A stretch of 40,583 bases of DNA from JBMOPD01 sp049323615 (GCA_049323615.1 JBMOPD010000061.1:1-40583), one strand, 5' to 3'; counted from the stretch's first letter, positions 31,904 through 40,445 are shown. Notes: generated by a model not told the origin, from the letters alone. Made by a program: numbers and translations.

Positions 31904-33043
31904 ATGAACTTTGACCTGACGGAAGAACAGAAGTTGATCAGGGACAATGTATATGACTTCGCCCAGAACGAAATCGTCCCGGGAGCCCCGGAAAGAGACA
32001 GAACGGGCAAATTCCCCCTGGACCTGATCAAAAAGATGGCCGATTTAGGGCTGATGGGACTGCCAGTGGATGAAAAATACGGGGGGGCCGGGGCCGATTA
32101 TGTAAGCTACCTGCTGGCCACCGAAGAAATAACCAGGGCCGACGCATCCCTGGGGCTCACCTATGACGCCCACATTGCCCTGGGGATAGCGCCCATCTAC
32201 TACTTCGGCAGCGAGGAGCAGAAAAACAAATACCTCCCCGTGCTGTGCAGCGCCGAGGCCATGGGAGCCCTGGGACTCACCGAACCGGAGGCCGGGTCCG
32301 ACTCGGGGGCCACCAAAACCACCGCCGTCCTGGACGGCGACAGCTGGCTGATCAACGGGTCCAAATGCTTCATCACCAACGCCAGCTACTCAAAATTCGT
32401 CACCATCACCGCCGTAACCGAAAAAGGAAAGGGAACCGGGGGCATCAGCACCTTTGTCGTACCCACCGACGCTCCGGGCTTCGAGATCAGGAGCAACTAT
32501 GAAAAGATGGGATTGCACTCCTCAAACACCACCGAACTATTTTTTGAAAATGTCAGGATTCCGCAGGAAAACCTTTTAGGGCCGCTTAACGGTGGTTTTA
32601 AGCAGATCATGAAGGTGCTGGACGGAGGGAGGCTGGCCGTGGCGGCCATGTGCGTGGGAATCGCCCAGGCCTGCCTGGACGCGTCGGTGAAGTACGCCGG
32701 GGAAAGGATCCAGTTCGGACAGTCCATATCAAAGTTCCAGGCCATCCAGTTCAAGCTGGCCGATATCAAGAAAAATATAGAACTGGGGCGGCTCATGTAC
32801 CTCAAGGGAGGGTGGCTCAAGGACAACAACCGGCCCTATACCCAGGAGGCGTCCATTGCCAAACTGTTCTGCTCGGAGATGGCCACCAGGGCGGCCCTCG
32901 ACGCCATTCAGATCCACGGGGGATACGGATACATCAAGGAATTCCCGGTGGAGAGGTATCTCCGGGACGCCAAGCTGCTTGAAATAGGTGAAGGCACCTC
33001 CGAGGTACAGCGCATCATTATTTCCAGAGGGCTGGGGTTATAA
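31904..33043 (+). CDS. Acyl-CoA dehydrogenase (short-chain type)
   Basis: This flavoprotein of 379 residues forms a 2,3-double bond in an acyl-CoA and passes electrons to ETF. The N-terminal helical domain starts MNFDLTEEQKLIRDNVYDFA. FAD-binding segments are ALGLTEPEAGSDSGATKTTA (about 123-142) and WLINGSKCFITNAS. The C-terminal domain has IQIHGGYGYIKEFPVERYLRDAK, with Glu363 in GEGTSEVQR at the catalytic position of butyryl- and short-chain dehydrogenases. Isovaleryl-CoA dehydrogenase uses a Glu in another helix, which here reads LDGGRLAVAAM without it, so isovaleryl-CoA is not favoured. The ATG at 31904 follows AAGGAGGCTGGAAA. It is last in the operon. No ETF genes are in the window. Confidence 0.92.
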   Translation: MNFDLTEEQKLIRDNVYDFAQNEIVPGAPERDRTGKFPLDLIKKMADLGLMGLPVDEKYGGAGADYVSYLLATEEITRADASLGLTYDAHIALGIAPIYYFGSEEQKNKYLPVLCSAEAMGALGLTEPEAGSDSGATKTTAVLDGDSWLINGSKCFITNASYSKFVTITAVTEKGKGTGGISTFVVPTDAPGFEIRSNYEKMGLHSSNTTELFFENVRIPQENLLGPLNGGFKQIMKVLDGGRLAVAAMCVGIAQACLDASVKYAGERIQFGQSISKFQAIQFKLADIKKNIELGRLMYLKGGWLKDNNRPYTQEASIAKLFCSEMATRAALDAIQIHGGYGYIKEFPVERYLRDAKLLEIGEGTSEVQRIIISRGLGL

Positions 33044-33215
33044 GAAAAAGAAAGCCGGCCCGTGGTATTTACTTATTTTTGTATTCTTTCAGTTGATTGG
33101 GGCAAAAATATTTTACTCTTTGCAAACCCCAAAAAATCCTTTCCCAGAAGGGGTTGCCTGTAAGAAAGAAATGCTGTCAACATTCCAGACTTTGAATTCT
33201 TTATTCTGGCTTTTC

Positions 33216-33238
33216 GCCGCCCGCAGGGCGGCTTTTTT
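33216..33238 (+). terminator. Rho-independent terminator of the acyl-CoA operon
   Basis: GCCGCCC-GCA-GGGCGGC is a seven-base-pair perfect stem followed by six T. It lies 172 bases past the acyl-CoA dehydrogenase stop. Confidence 0.85.
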
Positions 33239-33362
33239 ATTGCCGCCGGGCCCGGGTGAAGCCGGGCCCGGGAAAATATACCAAACAGGCCAAGTCACAT
33301 TAATATTGGCGGCGACGTAGTATGAATTATCCGTGGCGAAAGGCATATTTTTGGGCCTCAGT

Positions 33363-33397
33363 GTTAGCATTGACTAACTTTATTAGCATTGCCTAAC
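33363..33397. promoter_or_regulatory. Tandem DtxR/MntR-like operator boxes
   Basis: GTTAG-CATTGA-CTAAC (33363-33378) and TTAG-CATTGC-CTAA (33383-33396) are two matching inverted repeats spaced 19 bases apart, with nearly the same central six bases. The TTAG...CTAA form resembles sites of DtxR-family metal regulators. They lie 35 bases before the start of a manganese-exporter-type gene pair, which fits metal control. The regulator itself is not in the window. Confidence 0.5.
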
Positions 33398-33431
33398 AAG
33401 CGGGGAGGGAACGCAACTGCGCAGGGGATTC

Positions 33432-33746
33432 TTGAGTGCCCCGGACTGGCGCCTGTTTTTTTCCAGCCTGGGGCTGATCTTTCTGTCTGAAATGGGCGAC
33501 AAAACGCAGATCACCACCATGCTTCTGGCCGGGGCAAAACCCCTCTACGTGCTGTGGGTGGCCCTGGGTTCGGCCGCGGCGCTGATCTGCACATCTTTTA
33601 TTGAAGTAATTATAGGGTACCACATTATTGCCCGCTTTATAAAACCCGCCACCATAAAACTGCTGTCCGGGGTGGCCTTTCTGGTGATGGGCCTTTTGCT
33701 GGTCACCGGCGTCATGGGCAGCGGGGAAATAAACAGCTTATCCTGA
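33432..33746 (+). CDS. GDT1/UPF0016 half-transporter, first subunit
   Basis: This is a 104-residue membrane protein with three helices and the family signature EMGDKT in helix one (LIFLSEMGDKTQITTMLLAG). GDT1 proteins export manganese or exchange calcium for protons. Most members carry two such three-helix repeats in one chain; here each repeat is a separate gene. The start is a TTG following AGGGGATTC, with no better choice. It lies directly behind the tandem operator boxes and 43 bases before its partner gene. Confidence 0.88.
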   Translation: MSAPDWRLFFSSLGLIFLSEMGDKTQITTMLLAGAKPLYVLWVALGSAAALICTSFIEVIIGYHIIARFIKPATIKLLSGVAFLVMGLLLVTGVMGSGEINSLS

Positions 33747-33789
33747 AAATGGCTGACAGCTACAATAATTTTATACAAGGTGAAAAAGA

Positions 33790-34134
33790 ATGAGTGTAAA
33801 ACTGCTTACTCTGCTGACCACATATGTTCTGATCGTGCTGTGTGAGCTGGGAGATAAAACCCAGGTGGCGGTATTGCTTTTAACCAGCAACAACCCTCCC
33901 AAACGCTGGCTGATATTTACCGCCGGGGCCATCGCCCTGGTCCTCTGCGTGGCCATAGAGGTATCGGTGGGCGCCATGCTGGCCAGGTACATAGGCCCGG
34001 CCATTATCAACAGGGCTACCGGCGTAATTTTCCTGATTGTGGGCGCAATCACACTGATCGGGCACTTCCGGGTGCTGGAAAAACTCAAATTGAAAAAGAG
34101 CGCTCAACCCAGCGATGCTTCCACCATATCATGA
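33790..34134 (+). CDS. GDT1/UPF0016 half-transporter, second subunit
   Basis: This 114-residue, three-helix protein carries the second signature ELGDKT (VLIVLCELGDKTQVAVLLLT). It should pair with the preceding protein to form a full GDT1-type cation exporter in which the two acidic motifs line the ion path. The ATG follows AAGGTGAAAAAGA. The C-terminal tail is basic and short (KLKLKKSAQPSDA). It ends just before a strong terminator, so the two genes form a closed unit. Confidence 0.88.
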   Translation: MSVKLLTLLTTYVLIVLCELGDKTQVAVLLLTSNNPPKRWLIFTAGAIALVLCVAIEVSVGAMLARYIGPAIINRATGVIFLIVGAITLIGHFRVLEKLKLKKSAQPSDASTIS

Positions 34135-34155
34135 TCCCCCGAATATAAGCCCGGC

Positions 34156-34198
34156 ACACCGGGAAGAACGGCCGCAGCGTTCTCTCCCGGTGTTTTTT
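34156..34198 (+). terminator. Rho-independent terminator of the GDT1 pair
   Basis: ACACCGGGA pairs with TCCCGGTGT and an inner AGAACG with CGTTCT (one bulge), with a GCCGCAG loop, followed by six T. It begins 22 bases after the second subunit's stop. Confidence 0.88.
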
Positions 34199-34321
34199 GT
34201 CTTTTCTGTCGGATCGGGTCGGACAAAAAGTGTCCTGATATTACAAGGAAAAGTCAAAACATTTGTAGAATTTTTACTTGTGGCAATTTTCTTTTACAGC
34301 ATTTTATGGAAGGAAGATATA

Positions 34322-36466
34322 ATGAAAACCTACAGGGCAAAGTTAAACCGGCGTATTGAAAACGGTTTCCGCGACGTGGCAGCCGGCCAGTTCAGGGCGC
34401 TGATGAAAATCGGCCTGAAAATGAGGTCAATGGCCTGCGTCAGCAAGTGGCCCGGTTTATCAGACCAGGTGAGGGGGATAAAGGAAAAATCCACCGCCGG
34501 CCTGGAAAACCTCCTGAGGCAGGCCGTAGAACGGATGGAGGAAAACGGCTTCAGGGTGTTCCGGGCCAAAACAGACCGGGAGGCTCTTGATTTTATAAAG
34601 GATTTGGTCACCCCCGGCCTGGTCATCAAGTCCAAGAGCAACGCCGTCAAGGAAATAGGGCTGGTGCCGGAACTGGAGGCCAAAGGGTGCCGGGTCCTGG
34701 AAACAGACCTGGGAGACAGGATCTGCCAGTTGGGGAACATAACCCCCGCCCATCCCATCGGTCCCGCCATACATGTGCCGGTGGACAGGGTGGCTGAAAT
34801 ATTTTCCCGGGAACTGGGGGAGAGCCTGCCGGCGAGCCCGCCGGAGATAGTGAAGGCGGTCAGAAGGTCACTGAGGCAGGATTTCCTCAGGATGGACTTC
34901 GGGATCTCCGGGGCCAACGCCATTGCGGCCGATACCGGGTCGCTGGTACTGACCGAAAACGAGGGGAATATCAGGATGATAACCAGCCTGGCGCCTGTTC
35001 ACATTGTGGTGGCCGGCATAGAAAAAATTGTGCCCACCCTGGAAGACGCCATCAAAGTGGTGCAGGCGGCGGCGGTTTACGGTGTGGGCCAGGATACCGG
35101 AACTTACATAACTATAATGACGGCTCCTCCCGGAATCGACCCGGCAGAGGGCATCCCGGGCAGCGCCGGCCCGGCGGAAATTTACGTGGTGCTGCTGGAG
35201 CAGGGGCGGTGGGAGGCCCGACAGAAAAAATACGAGGAAACACTCTACTGCCTCAACTGCGGCAGCTGCCTGGCGGACTGTCCGGTTTACGTCGAAATCG
35301 GCGAACATTACGGCAGCAAGTATGTCGGCGGCATAGGGGTGCTGCTGACCCATTTCCGGGAAAGCCACCAGAAGGCCCTTGAATGCGGCCTGGCCCTTTG
35401 TATGAGCTGCATGTCCTGTACCGAAAACTGCCCGGCCAAAATAAAAACCCCCCGGTATATCCTGAAACTGCGCAGGGAAGCCGGTGTCGGGCGGCGGCCC
35501 CTGGTCCGCAAAATTCTTCTGGGCCGCCTGAAATCCGCGCCCCAGGGGGAAGGGGCGGCTATTTTCCTTAAAGTCGGCGAAAGGTGTCTGGGTAAAAAGA
35601 GCGACACCGGCCCGGGATGGAAGCTCAAAAGACCCGTGGCCGGCATCGACTGCCGGAGGCTCATCCCGGCGGTGGCGGGAAAACCCTTTCTGGCCGGGCA
35701 TACCGGCTTTTCCCTGCCCGGCGGGAAGGCCCGGGTGGCCTTTTTCGCAGGCTGCCTGATCAACCTGTTTTGCAATGAAATAGGCACATCAACACTGAAT
35801 CTCCTGCGCCGCCTGGGCGTCGAGGTGGTAATGCCCAGGCGGCAGCTTTGCTGTTCCAGGCCCAACCTGGCCGAGGGGGACTGGGAAAACGCCCTGGCCA
35901 TGATCACCTCCAACATAGAACTTTTCGAGCGGGAGAAGGTGGACGCCGTGGTTACCGCCTGCGCCACCTGCGGCAGCACCCTGAAGGAGTACCCCGATCT
36001 CCTGAAGGAATACAGCGGCTGGCACGGCCGGGCGGTAAATTTCTCGGAAAAGGTCAGGGACATAGCGGCCTTCCTGGCCGGCCTCCCGAAAATAAAGGAA
36101 CTGCCGGGGGAGTATGCCTCCAGGGTCACCTACCATGATCCGTGCCACCTGGCCAGGGGCCAGGGAGTGAGAGAGGAGCCCAGATCCCTGCTGGGGCGGA
36201 TAGCGGGATTAAACCTGGCCGAGATGATGGACCCCGGCGGCTGCTGCGGCTTCGGGGGCAGCGTCAGTGTGGATTTCTACAGCATTTCCAGCCGGGTAGG
36301 GTCCAGAAAGGCCATGTCCATTGCCCAGACCGGGGCCGATACCGTGGTCACCGGGTGCCCCGGGTGCATCATCCACCTGCGTGACGTGCTGCAGCGGGAA
36401 GGCCGGGCGCTGAATGTGATGCACACTGTGCAGGTACTTGACAAAGCCTTTGCCGGCAGCCGTTGA
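34322..36466 (+). CDS. Fused LutB-LutA lactate-oxidation iron-sulfur protein
   Basis: This is a 714-residue fusion. Residues 30-310 are the LUD domain of LutB (ISGANAIAADTGSLVLTENEGN, APVHIVVAGIEKIVPTLEDA). Next are two [4Fe-4S] motifs, CLNCGSCLADCP and CMSCMSCTENCP (about 315-375). The last 240 residues are LutA-like with two cysteine-rich CCG domains, the first altered to CCSRP (about 520), the second complete as GGCCGFGG. LutABC oxidises L-lactate to pyruvate; fused forms are known from sulfate reducers. I start at the ATG at 34322, which follows AAGGAAGATATA and begins MKTYRAKLNRR; a 69-codon extension upstream crosses the previous gene's terminator and is not real. The altered first CCG motif may change one cluster. 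Confidence 0.9.
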   Translation: MKTYRAKLNRRIENGFRDVAAGQFRALMKIGLKMRSMACVSKWPGLSDQVRGIKEKSTAGLENLLRQAVERMEENGFRVFRAKTDREALDFIKDLVTPGLVIKSKSNAVKEIGLVPELEAKGCRVLETDLGDRICQLGNITPAHPIGPAIHVPVDRVAEIFSRELGESLPASPPEIVKAVRRSLRQDFLRMDFGISGANAIAADTGSLVLTENEGNIRMITSLAPVHIVVAGIEKIVPTLEDAIKVVQAAAVYGVGQDTGTYITIMTAPPGIDPAEGIPGSAGPAEIYVVLLEQGRWEARQKKYEETLYCLNCGSCLADCPVYVEIGEHYGSKYVGGIGVLLTHFRESHQKALECGLALCMSCMSCTENCPAKIKTPRYILKLRREAGVGRRPLVRKILLGRLKSAPQGEGAAIFLKVGERCLGKKSDTGPGWKLKRPVAGIDCRRLIPAVAGKPFLAGHTGFSLPGGKARVAFFAGCLINLFCNEIGTSTLNLLRRLGVEVVMPRRQLCCSRPNLAEGDWENALAMITSNIELFEREKVDAVVTACATCGSTLKEYPDLLKEYSGWHGRAVNFSEKVRDIAAFLAGLPKIKELPGEYASRVTYHDPCHLARGQGVREEPRSLLGRIAGLNLAEMMDPGGCCGFGGSVSVDFYSISSRVGSRKAMSIAQTGADTVVTGCPGCIIHLRDVLQREGRALNVMHTVQVLDKAFAGSR

Positions 36467-36483
36467 AAAGGGGGTAATGAAAC

Positions 36484-37125
36484 ATGACCGGCGATTTGAT
36501 TGAAAAGGCTGTCAGAACGCTGAAAGAAAGGGAAATGCAGGTTTACCCGGCGGACAACGGGGCCGGGGCCCTGGAAATAATCAACGGCATAATCAATTCC
36601 GGCCCGGTGGCCCTTTCGCCCAACGGGCTGGTGAACCGGCTGGGGCTTTACGAGGCGCTGCGGGCCAGGGATATCGAAGTCTACTACGCCGGCAGGGACA
36701 CCGCCGCTTCCCCCGGGGAAAGCCTGGCCCGGAACCTGGAGCGGGCGGCCTGCGGAATTACCGGCGCCGGCGCAATAGCGGCGGATACCGGGTCGATATT
36801 CATAATCGAAGACCGGGGAAACGACCACCTGGTTTCAGCCCTTCCGCCGGTGCACATTGTGGTGGCCGGCGCCGGCGCAGTGGTGCCCACCTTGACCGAC
36901 GCGGTAAAAATGTGCCGAAACATCTCCCGGGAAACCCTGAACAAGCCCCTGGCCAGATACATCTCGGTGATCAGCGGCCCCAGCATGACGGCCGATATAC
37001 AGGGAGTCCTGGTAAAGGGGATGCACGGCCCCCTGGAAGTGCATGTGGTGCTTGTTTATGAGACCCTTAACCCGGGGAAAAATCCAGCATCCGGAACGGA
37101 AAGCCGGCTGGATTTTGGGGTTTAA
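36484..37125 (+). CDS. lutC: LutC-type LUD-domain protein
   Basis: This is a 213-residue stand-alone LUD domain protein, the third component of the LutABC-type L-lactate dehydrogenase. It shows ITGAGAIAADTGSIFIIEDRGND and PPVHIVVAGAGAVVPTLTDAV, parallel to the LUD domain of the preceding fusion. Then comes PLARYISVISGPSMTADIQGVLVKGMHGPLEVHVVLV near the end, the usual LutC finish. The ATG follows GGGGGTAATGAAAC, 17 bases past the LutBA stop, so they are co-transcribed. No lactate permease is in the window. The last residues, PASGTESRLDFGV, look unconserved. Confidence 0.88.
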   Translation: MTGDLIEKAVRTLKEREMQVYPADNGAGALEIINGIINSGPVALSPNGLVNRLGLYEALRARDIEVYYAGRDTAASPGESLARNLERAACGITGAGAIAADTGSIFIIEDRGNDHLVSALPPVHIVVAGAGAVVPTLTDAVKMCRNISRETLNKPLARYISVISGPSMTADIQGVLVKGMHGPLEVHVVLVYETLNPGKNPASGTESRLDFGV

Positions 37126-37160
37126 ATTTTAATGCCAAAAATTTTTAAGCACACAAGGAG

Positions 37161-37189
37161 TTGGAGCTTTAAACCAGAAAGATTATATT
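37161..37189 (+). promoter_or_regulatory. Candidate sigma-A promoter for the alcohol dehydrogenase gene
   Basis: TTGGAG and TATATT are separated by 17 bases in an otherwise AT-rich gap, about 100 bases before the TTG start of the alcohol dehydrogenase gene. It suggests that the ADH-AOR pair has its own promoter apart from lutBA-lutC. Confidence 0.4.
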
Positions 37190-37288
37190 CACAATTCGTT
37201 TCTTATCCGGAGTCTGGCTTCCGGTGACCATGGATTTCCGACGGTTTAATCAAGCGGAATAAGCAATAAAAAACTGGAGGTTGTTAAA

Positions 37289-38563
37289 TTGACTACTGGA
37301 AGGCAAGACTGGTGGACCGACGATCCCAGAGTGCGCATGCTGTTTTCCGTGGCGGGGGCCACGGGCATCAGGGGTCTGTCCAGCTACTTTTTCGCCCCCA
37401 AGCTGCTGCTGGGCGCCGACGGCCTTAAGGCCCTGGAAAGCGCAGCGCCCACCCTGTCGAAAAACAAAAAGACACTGATTGTAACTGACAAATCCGTCAG
37501 AAAACTGGCTGAAAAAGTACAGCAGGTAATGCAGGCGGCCGGTTTTACGGCTGAAATCTGGGACGAGGTAATTCCCGAGCCCCCGGTGGAAAACGTGATG
37601 GCCGGGGCCGAAGTGGCCGGAAAACTGGAGGCCGACCTGCTGATAGCGGTCGGCGGGGGATCGGTGATGGATGCCACCAAGGCCATATGGCTGAATTATG
37701 CCAGGCCTGATTTGGACATGCGCAAGGTCATGCCCGTAGACCCGGAAACCCTTTCCGGAACAGCCCTGGGACTAAGGTCCAAGGCCATCTTTTTGGCCAT
37801 CCCCACCACCTCGGGGACCGGGTCTGAAACCACAGCCACCGCCGTAATTACCGACGGGGGCCAGAAAATGGTATTGAATCACCCCGAGCTCGTACCCGAC
37901 ATGGCCATCCTGGACCCGGCCTTCACGGTGGGTATGCCCGCCAAACTGACCGCCTACACCGGGATGGACGTGCTGGCTCACGCCACCGGCAGCGTTCTCT
38001 CGCACTGGGCCAACGAGTACACCCTGCCCCTGGGCTACCAGGCCATCAGCCTGGTCTTCAAGTACCTGCCCAGGGCGGTGGCCGACGGGTCGGACTACGA
38101 AGCCCGGTACAAGATGGCCGTTGCCTCCAACATGGCCGGAATGGCCTTCGGAAACGCCGCCCCCTCCATAGAGCACGCCATGGGACATGCCCTGGGAAAA
38201 ATTTTTAACATACATCACGGCTGCGCTGTAGGGCTCTTCACCCCATACATGATGCAGGCCGTATCAAAATACTCGGAAATGTACCTTGACCTGGCCAGAT
38301 ACCTGGGGATAGAAGGAGCCACAGGCAGGGAAAAGCTTGACAAACTGGTCAACCTGTATATATCTTTCATGAAGTCCCTGGACTGCCCGGCGACAATTGC
38401 TGAACTGGGAATAACCCGTGAACAGCTGGAAGAAAAATTTGAAAAACTGCTTGACTTTACTATGACAGACACCACCACCCTGCTGAGCATCCGGCCGATG
38501 ACCAGGGAAATCTACCGGAAACTGTATCTGTGCGCCTTGACGGGCCAAAGAGTTGATTTTTAA
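37289..38563 (+). CDS. Iron-containing alcohol dehydrogenase
   Basis: This is a group III (Fe-type) NAD(P)-dependent alcohol dehydrogenase of 424 residues. The Rossmann part has VGGGSVMDATKA (about 117-128) and AIPTTSGTGSETTATAV (about 170-186). The metal site follows with D in MAILDPAFT, H in TGMDVLAHATGS, H in SIEHAMGHALG and H in NIHHGCAVG. The start is TTG, with TGGAGG nine bases before it. Its stop lies 11 bases before the AOR start, so they are coupled. Pairing with AOR suggests that alcohol, aldehyde and acid are interconverted using NAD(P)H and ferredoxin. The substrate is unknown; with 2-formylglutarate or other aldehydes nearby, aldehyde reduction is one option. Confidence 0.92.
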   Translation: MTTGRQDWWTDDPRVRMLFSVAGATGIRGLSSYFFAPKLLLGADGLKALESAAPTLSKNKKTLIVTDKSVRKLAEKVQQVMQAAGFTAEIWDEVIPEPPVENVMAGAEVAGKLEADLLIAVGGGSVMDATKAIWLNYARPDLDMRKVMPVDPETLSGTALGLRSKAIFLAIPTTSGTGSETTATAVITDGGQKMVLNHPELVPDMAILDPAFTVGMPAKLTAYTGMDVLAHATGSVLSHWANEYTLPLGYQAISLVFKYLPRAVADGSDYEARYKMAVASNMAGMAFGNAAPSIEHAMGHALGKIFNIHHGCAVGLFTPYMMQAVSKYSEMYLDLARYLGIEGATGREKLDKLVNLYISFMKSLDCPATIAELGITREQLEEKFEKLLDFTMTDTTTLLSIRPMTREIYRKLYLCALTGQRVDF

Positions 38564-38576
38564 AGGAGGTGCGGAT

Positions 38577-40445
38577 ATGTTTGGATATGCCGGAAAACTG
38601 GGCTACATCAACCTTTCCGCCGGAAGCGTGGAAATCAAGGAAATAGACGAAAAACTGGCCAGGGACTATATCGGCGGCAGCGCGCTGGCCTGCCGGCTGG
38701 TGTACGACATGATCGGGCCGCAAACCGATCCCCTGGGCCCGGACAACCCCCTGGTCTTTATGGCCGGGCCGCTGGTGGGCACCACGGCCCCGTCCAGTTC
38801 CCGCTTTGCGGTCTGCGCCAGGTCTCCCCTGACCGGAATCTGGGGCGAGGCCACTTCGGGAGGATCCTTCGGGCCCAAAATGAAATTGGCCGGCTTTGAC
38901 GGGCTGATTATTACCGGCCGGGCGGAAAATCCCGTTTATATATCGGTGGCCGGCGGCGAAATAAAGATCCTGGACGCCAAACCCCTGTGGGGAAAGGACT
39001 CCTATGAGACCCAGGACCTGATCAAGAAGGATATCGGCGACTGCAGCGTGGCCTGCATCGGCCAGGCCGGGGAAAACCGGGTACTGATGGCGGCCGTTAT
39101 GAATGACGCCGGCAGGACGGCCGGCAGGTGCGGCCTGGGAGCGGTGATGGGGAGCAAGAACCTCAAGGCCGTGGCGGTGAAGGGCAAGGGCAAAGTGGCC
39201 CTGGCCGACGCCGAGAACTTCAACATGATGAACAGGATTATCCTCGAGGAGGTAAAGAAGGCCACCGCCCTGAACAAGCAGTACGGGACGCTGGGCTACC
39301 TGGACATAGGCATGTATTTCGGGGACGTTCCGGCCAGGTACTTCACCGAAAATGTCTTCCCGGCCGAAAAGGTTACCGGGAAGAAGTTGCGGGAAGATTT
39401 CACCGTCACCTTTGAGTCCTGCATGGGCTGCGCCATCGCCTGCGGCAGGAAAACCAGGCTGGCCGGCAAGTACAACATCACCGTCGACGGCCCCGAATAC
39501 GAGAGCGCGGTATCCCTGGGCCCCCTCTGCGGCAACTATGACCTGGAGGCCATCACCTATGCCAACCACCTGTGCAACATGTACGGGCTGGACACCATCT
39601 CGGCGGGGGTGGCCATAGCCTTTGCCATGTACCTGCTGGAAAACAGGCTGATATCTTCCGACGACCTGGGACTTGACATAACCTGGGGAGAAAAAGAGGG
39701 CATCTTCCGCCTGATTGAACTTATGGCCAAAAAGGAAGGCGCCGGCGCCCTGCTTGCCCAGGGAGTGAAGCGCATGGCGGCCCGGCTGGGTGTGGACCCC
39801 GAACTGGCCGCCGAGGTGAAGGGCCTGGAAATACCCATGCATGACCCCAGGGCCTTCGCAGGCATGGCCATGTCTTACGCCACCGGGCCCAGGGGGGCCT
39901 GCCACGAGCGGGCCGACTTCTTCATGCTGGACCTGGGACTGGTCAAACAGCAGTGCATGGGCCTCAACGCAGGCCTGGACCGCTTCTCCCTGGACGGGCG
40001 CGTCGGGGACGTGGCCAGGCTGCAGGACGTCAGGGAACTGGACAACGCCTTCTTAAGGTGCGTCTTTGCCTCGCTGCCCATGGACATCACGGCCGGCCTT
40101 TTCGGCATGGCCACCGGGACTCCCCGGACCATGGAGGATTTCCTGCAGGTGGGGGAGCGCAGCTTCACCCTGAAGAGAATGCTTAACTGCAAGCTGGGGT
40201 TAACCAGGGCCGACGACCGGCTGCCGGGGATAATTAAAAAGCCCTACGCGGAGGGATCAAACGCCGGCTTTGTACCGGACATTGACAGGTATATGAAGGA
40301 ATACTACGAGGTCCGCGGCTGGGACTGGGACACCGGCAGGCCGACGGAAAAGAAACTGGCCGAGTTGGGGCTGGAAAACATGGGCAACTATTCTGAAAAC
40401 CTTGGGGGTCAGGAGACGGGAGACAGGAGACAGGAGACAGAATAA
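38577..40445 (+). CDS. Aldehyde:ferredoxin oxidoreductase (tungsten, AOR family)
   Basis: This 622-residue tungstopterin enzyme oxidises aldehydes to acids, or the reverse, with ferredoxin. The N-terminal AOR_N domain has GYINLSAGSVEI, YIGGSALACRLVYD and SRFAVCARSPLTG. The [4Fe-4S] ligands C282, C285 and C289 stand in SCMGCAIACGRK, with a fourth Cys probably in MLNCKLG near the C-terminus. Further tungsten-cofactor motifs are DGPEYESAVSLGPLCGNYD and SYATGPRGACHERAD. The ATG at 38577 follows AAAGGAGGTGCGGAT. The last residues, GGQETGDRRQETE, are encoded by a seven-base repeat tract, and the stop codon lies in the conserved flank of that tract. It forms a unit with the alcohol dehydrogenase. 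Confidence 0.94.
   Translation: MFGYAGKLGYINLSAGSVEIKEIDEKLARDYIGGSALACRLVYDMIGPQTDPLGPDNPLVFMAGPLVGTTAPSSSRFAVCARSPLTGIWGEATSGGSFGPKMKLAGFDGLIITGRAENPVYISVAGGEIKILDAKPLWGKDSYETQDLIKKDIGDCSVACIGQAGENRVLMAAVMNDAGRTAGRCGLGAVMGSKNLKAVAVKGKGKVALADAENFNMMNRIILEEVKKATALNKQYGTLGYLDIGMYFGDVPARYFTENVFPAEKVTGKKLREDFTVTFESCMGCAIACGRKTRLAGKYNITVDGPEYESAVSLGPLCGNYDLEAITYANHLCNMYGLDTISAGVAIAFAMYLLENRLISSDDLGLDITWGEKEGIFRLIELMAKKEGAGALLAQGVKRMAARLGVDPELAAEVKGLEIPMHDPRAFAGMAMSYATGPRGACHERADFFMLDLGLVKQQCMGLNAGLDRFSLDGRVGDVARLQDVRELDNAFLRCVFASLPMDITAGLFGMATGTPRTMEDFLQVGERSFTLKRMLNCKLGLTRADDRLPGIIKKPYAEGSNAGFVPDIDRYMKEYYEVRGWDWDTGRPTEKKLAELGLENMGNYSENLGGQETGDRRQETE

Larger units (their letters stand above)
33044..33431. 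other. Intergenic region with terminator and metal-type operators
   Basis: This 388-base gap has no gene. It contains the operon terminator at 33216-33238, a GC-rich self-complementary direct repeat GCCGGGCCCGGG (twice, about 33244-33272), and two TTAG-N6-CTAA boxes at 33363-33396 before the exporter genes. I looked for a yybP-ykoY manganese riboswitch and saw none I could support. Confidence 0.5.

Noticed and set aside
30739..32031. Very long open frame antisense to the lyase-like and acyl-CoA dehydrogenase genes
   Set aside because: It covers well-identified genes on the other strand, and its protein is His/Gly/Pro-rich as expected for a high-GC shadow frame. The same holds for long antisense frames at 38460-39905 and 24417-25820.
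33240..33431. yybP-ykoY manganese riboswitch before the GDT1 pair
   Set aside because: I could not find its conserved loops; the tandem TTAG-N6-CTAA boxes explain regulation better.
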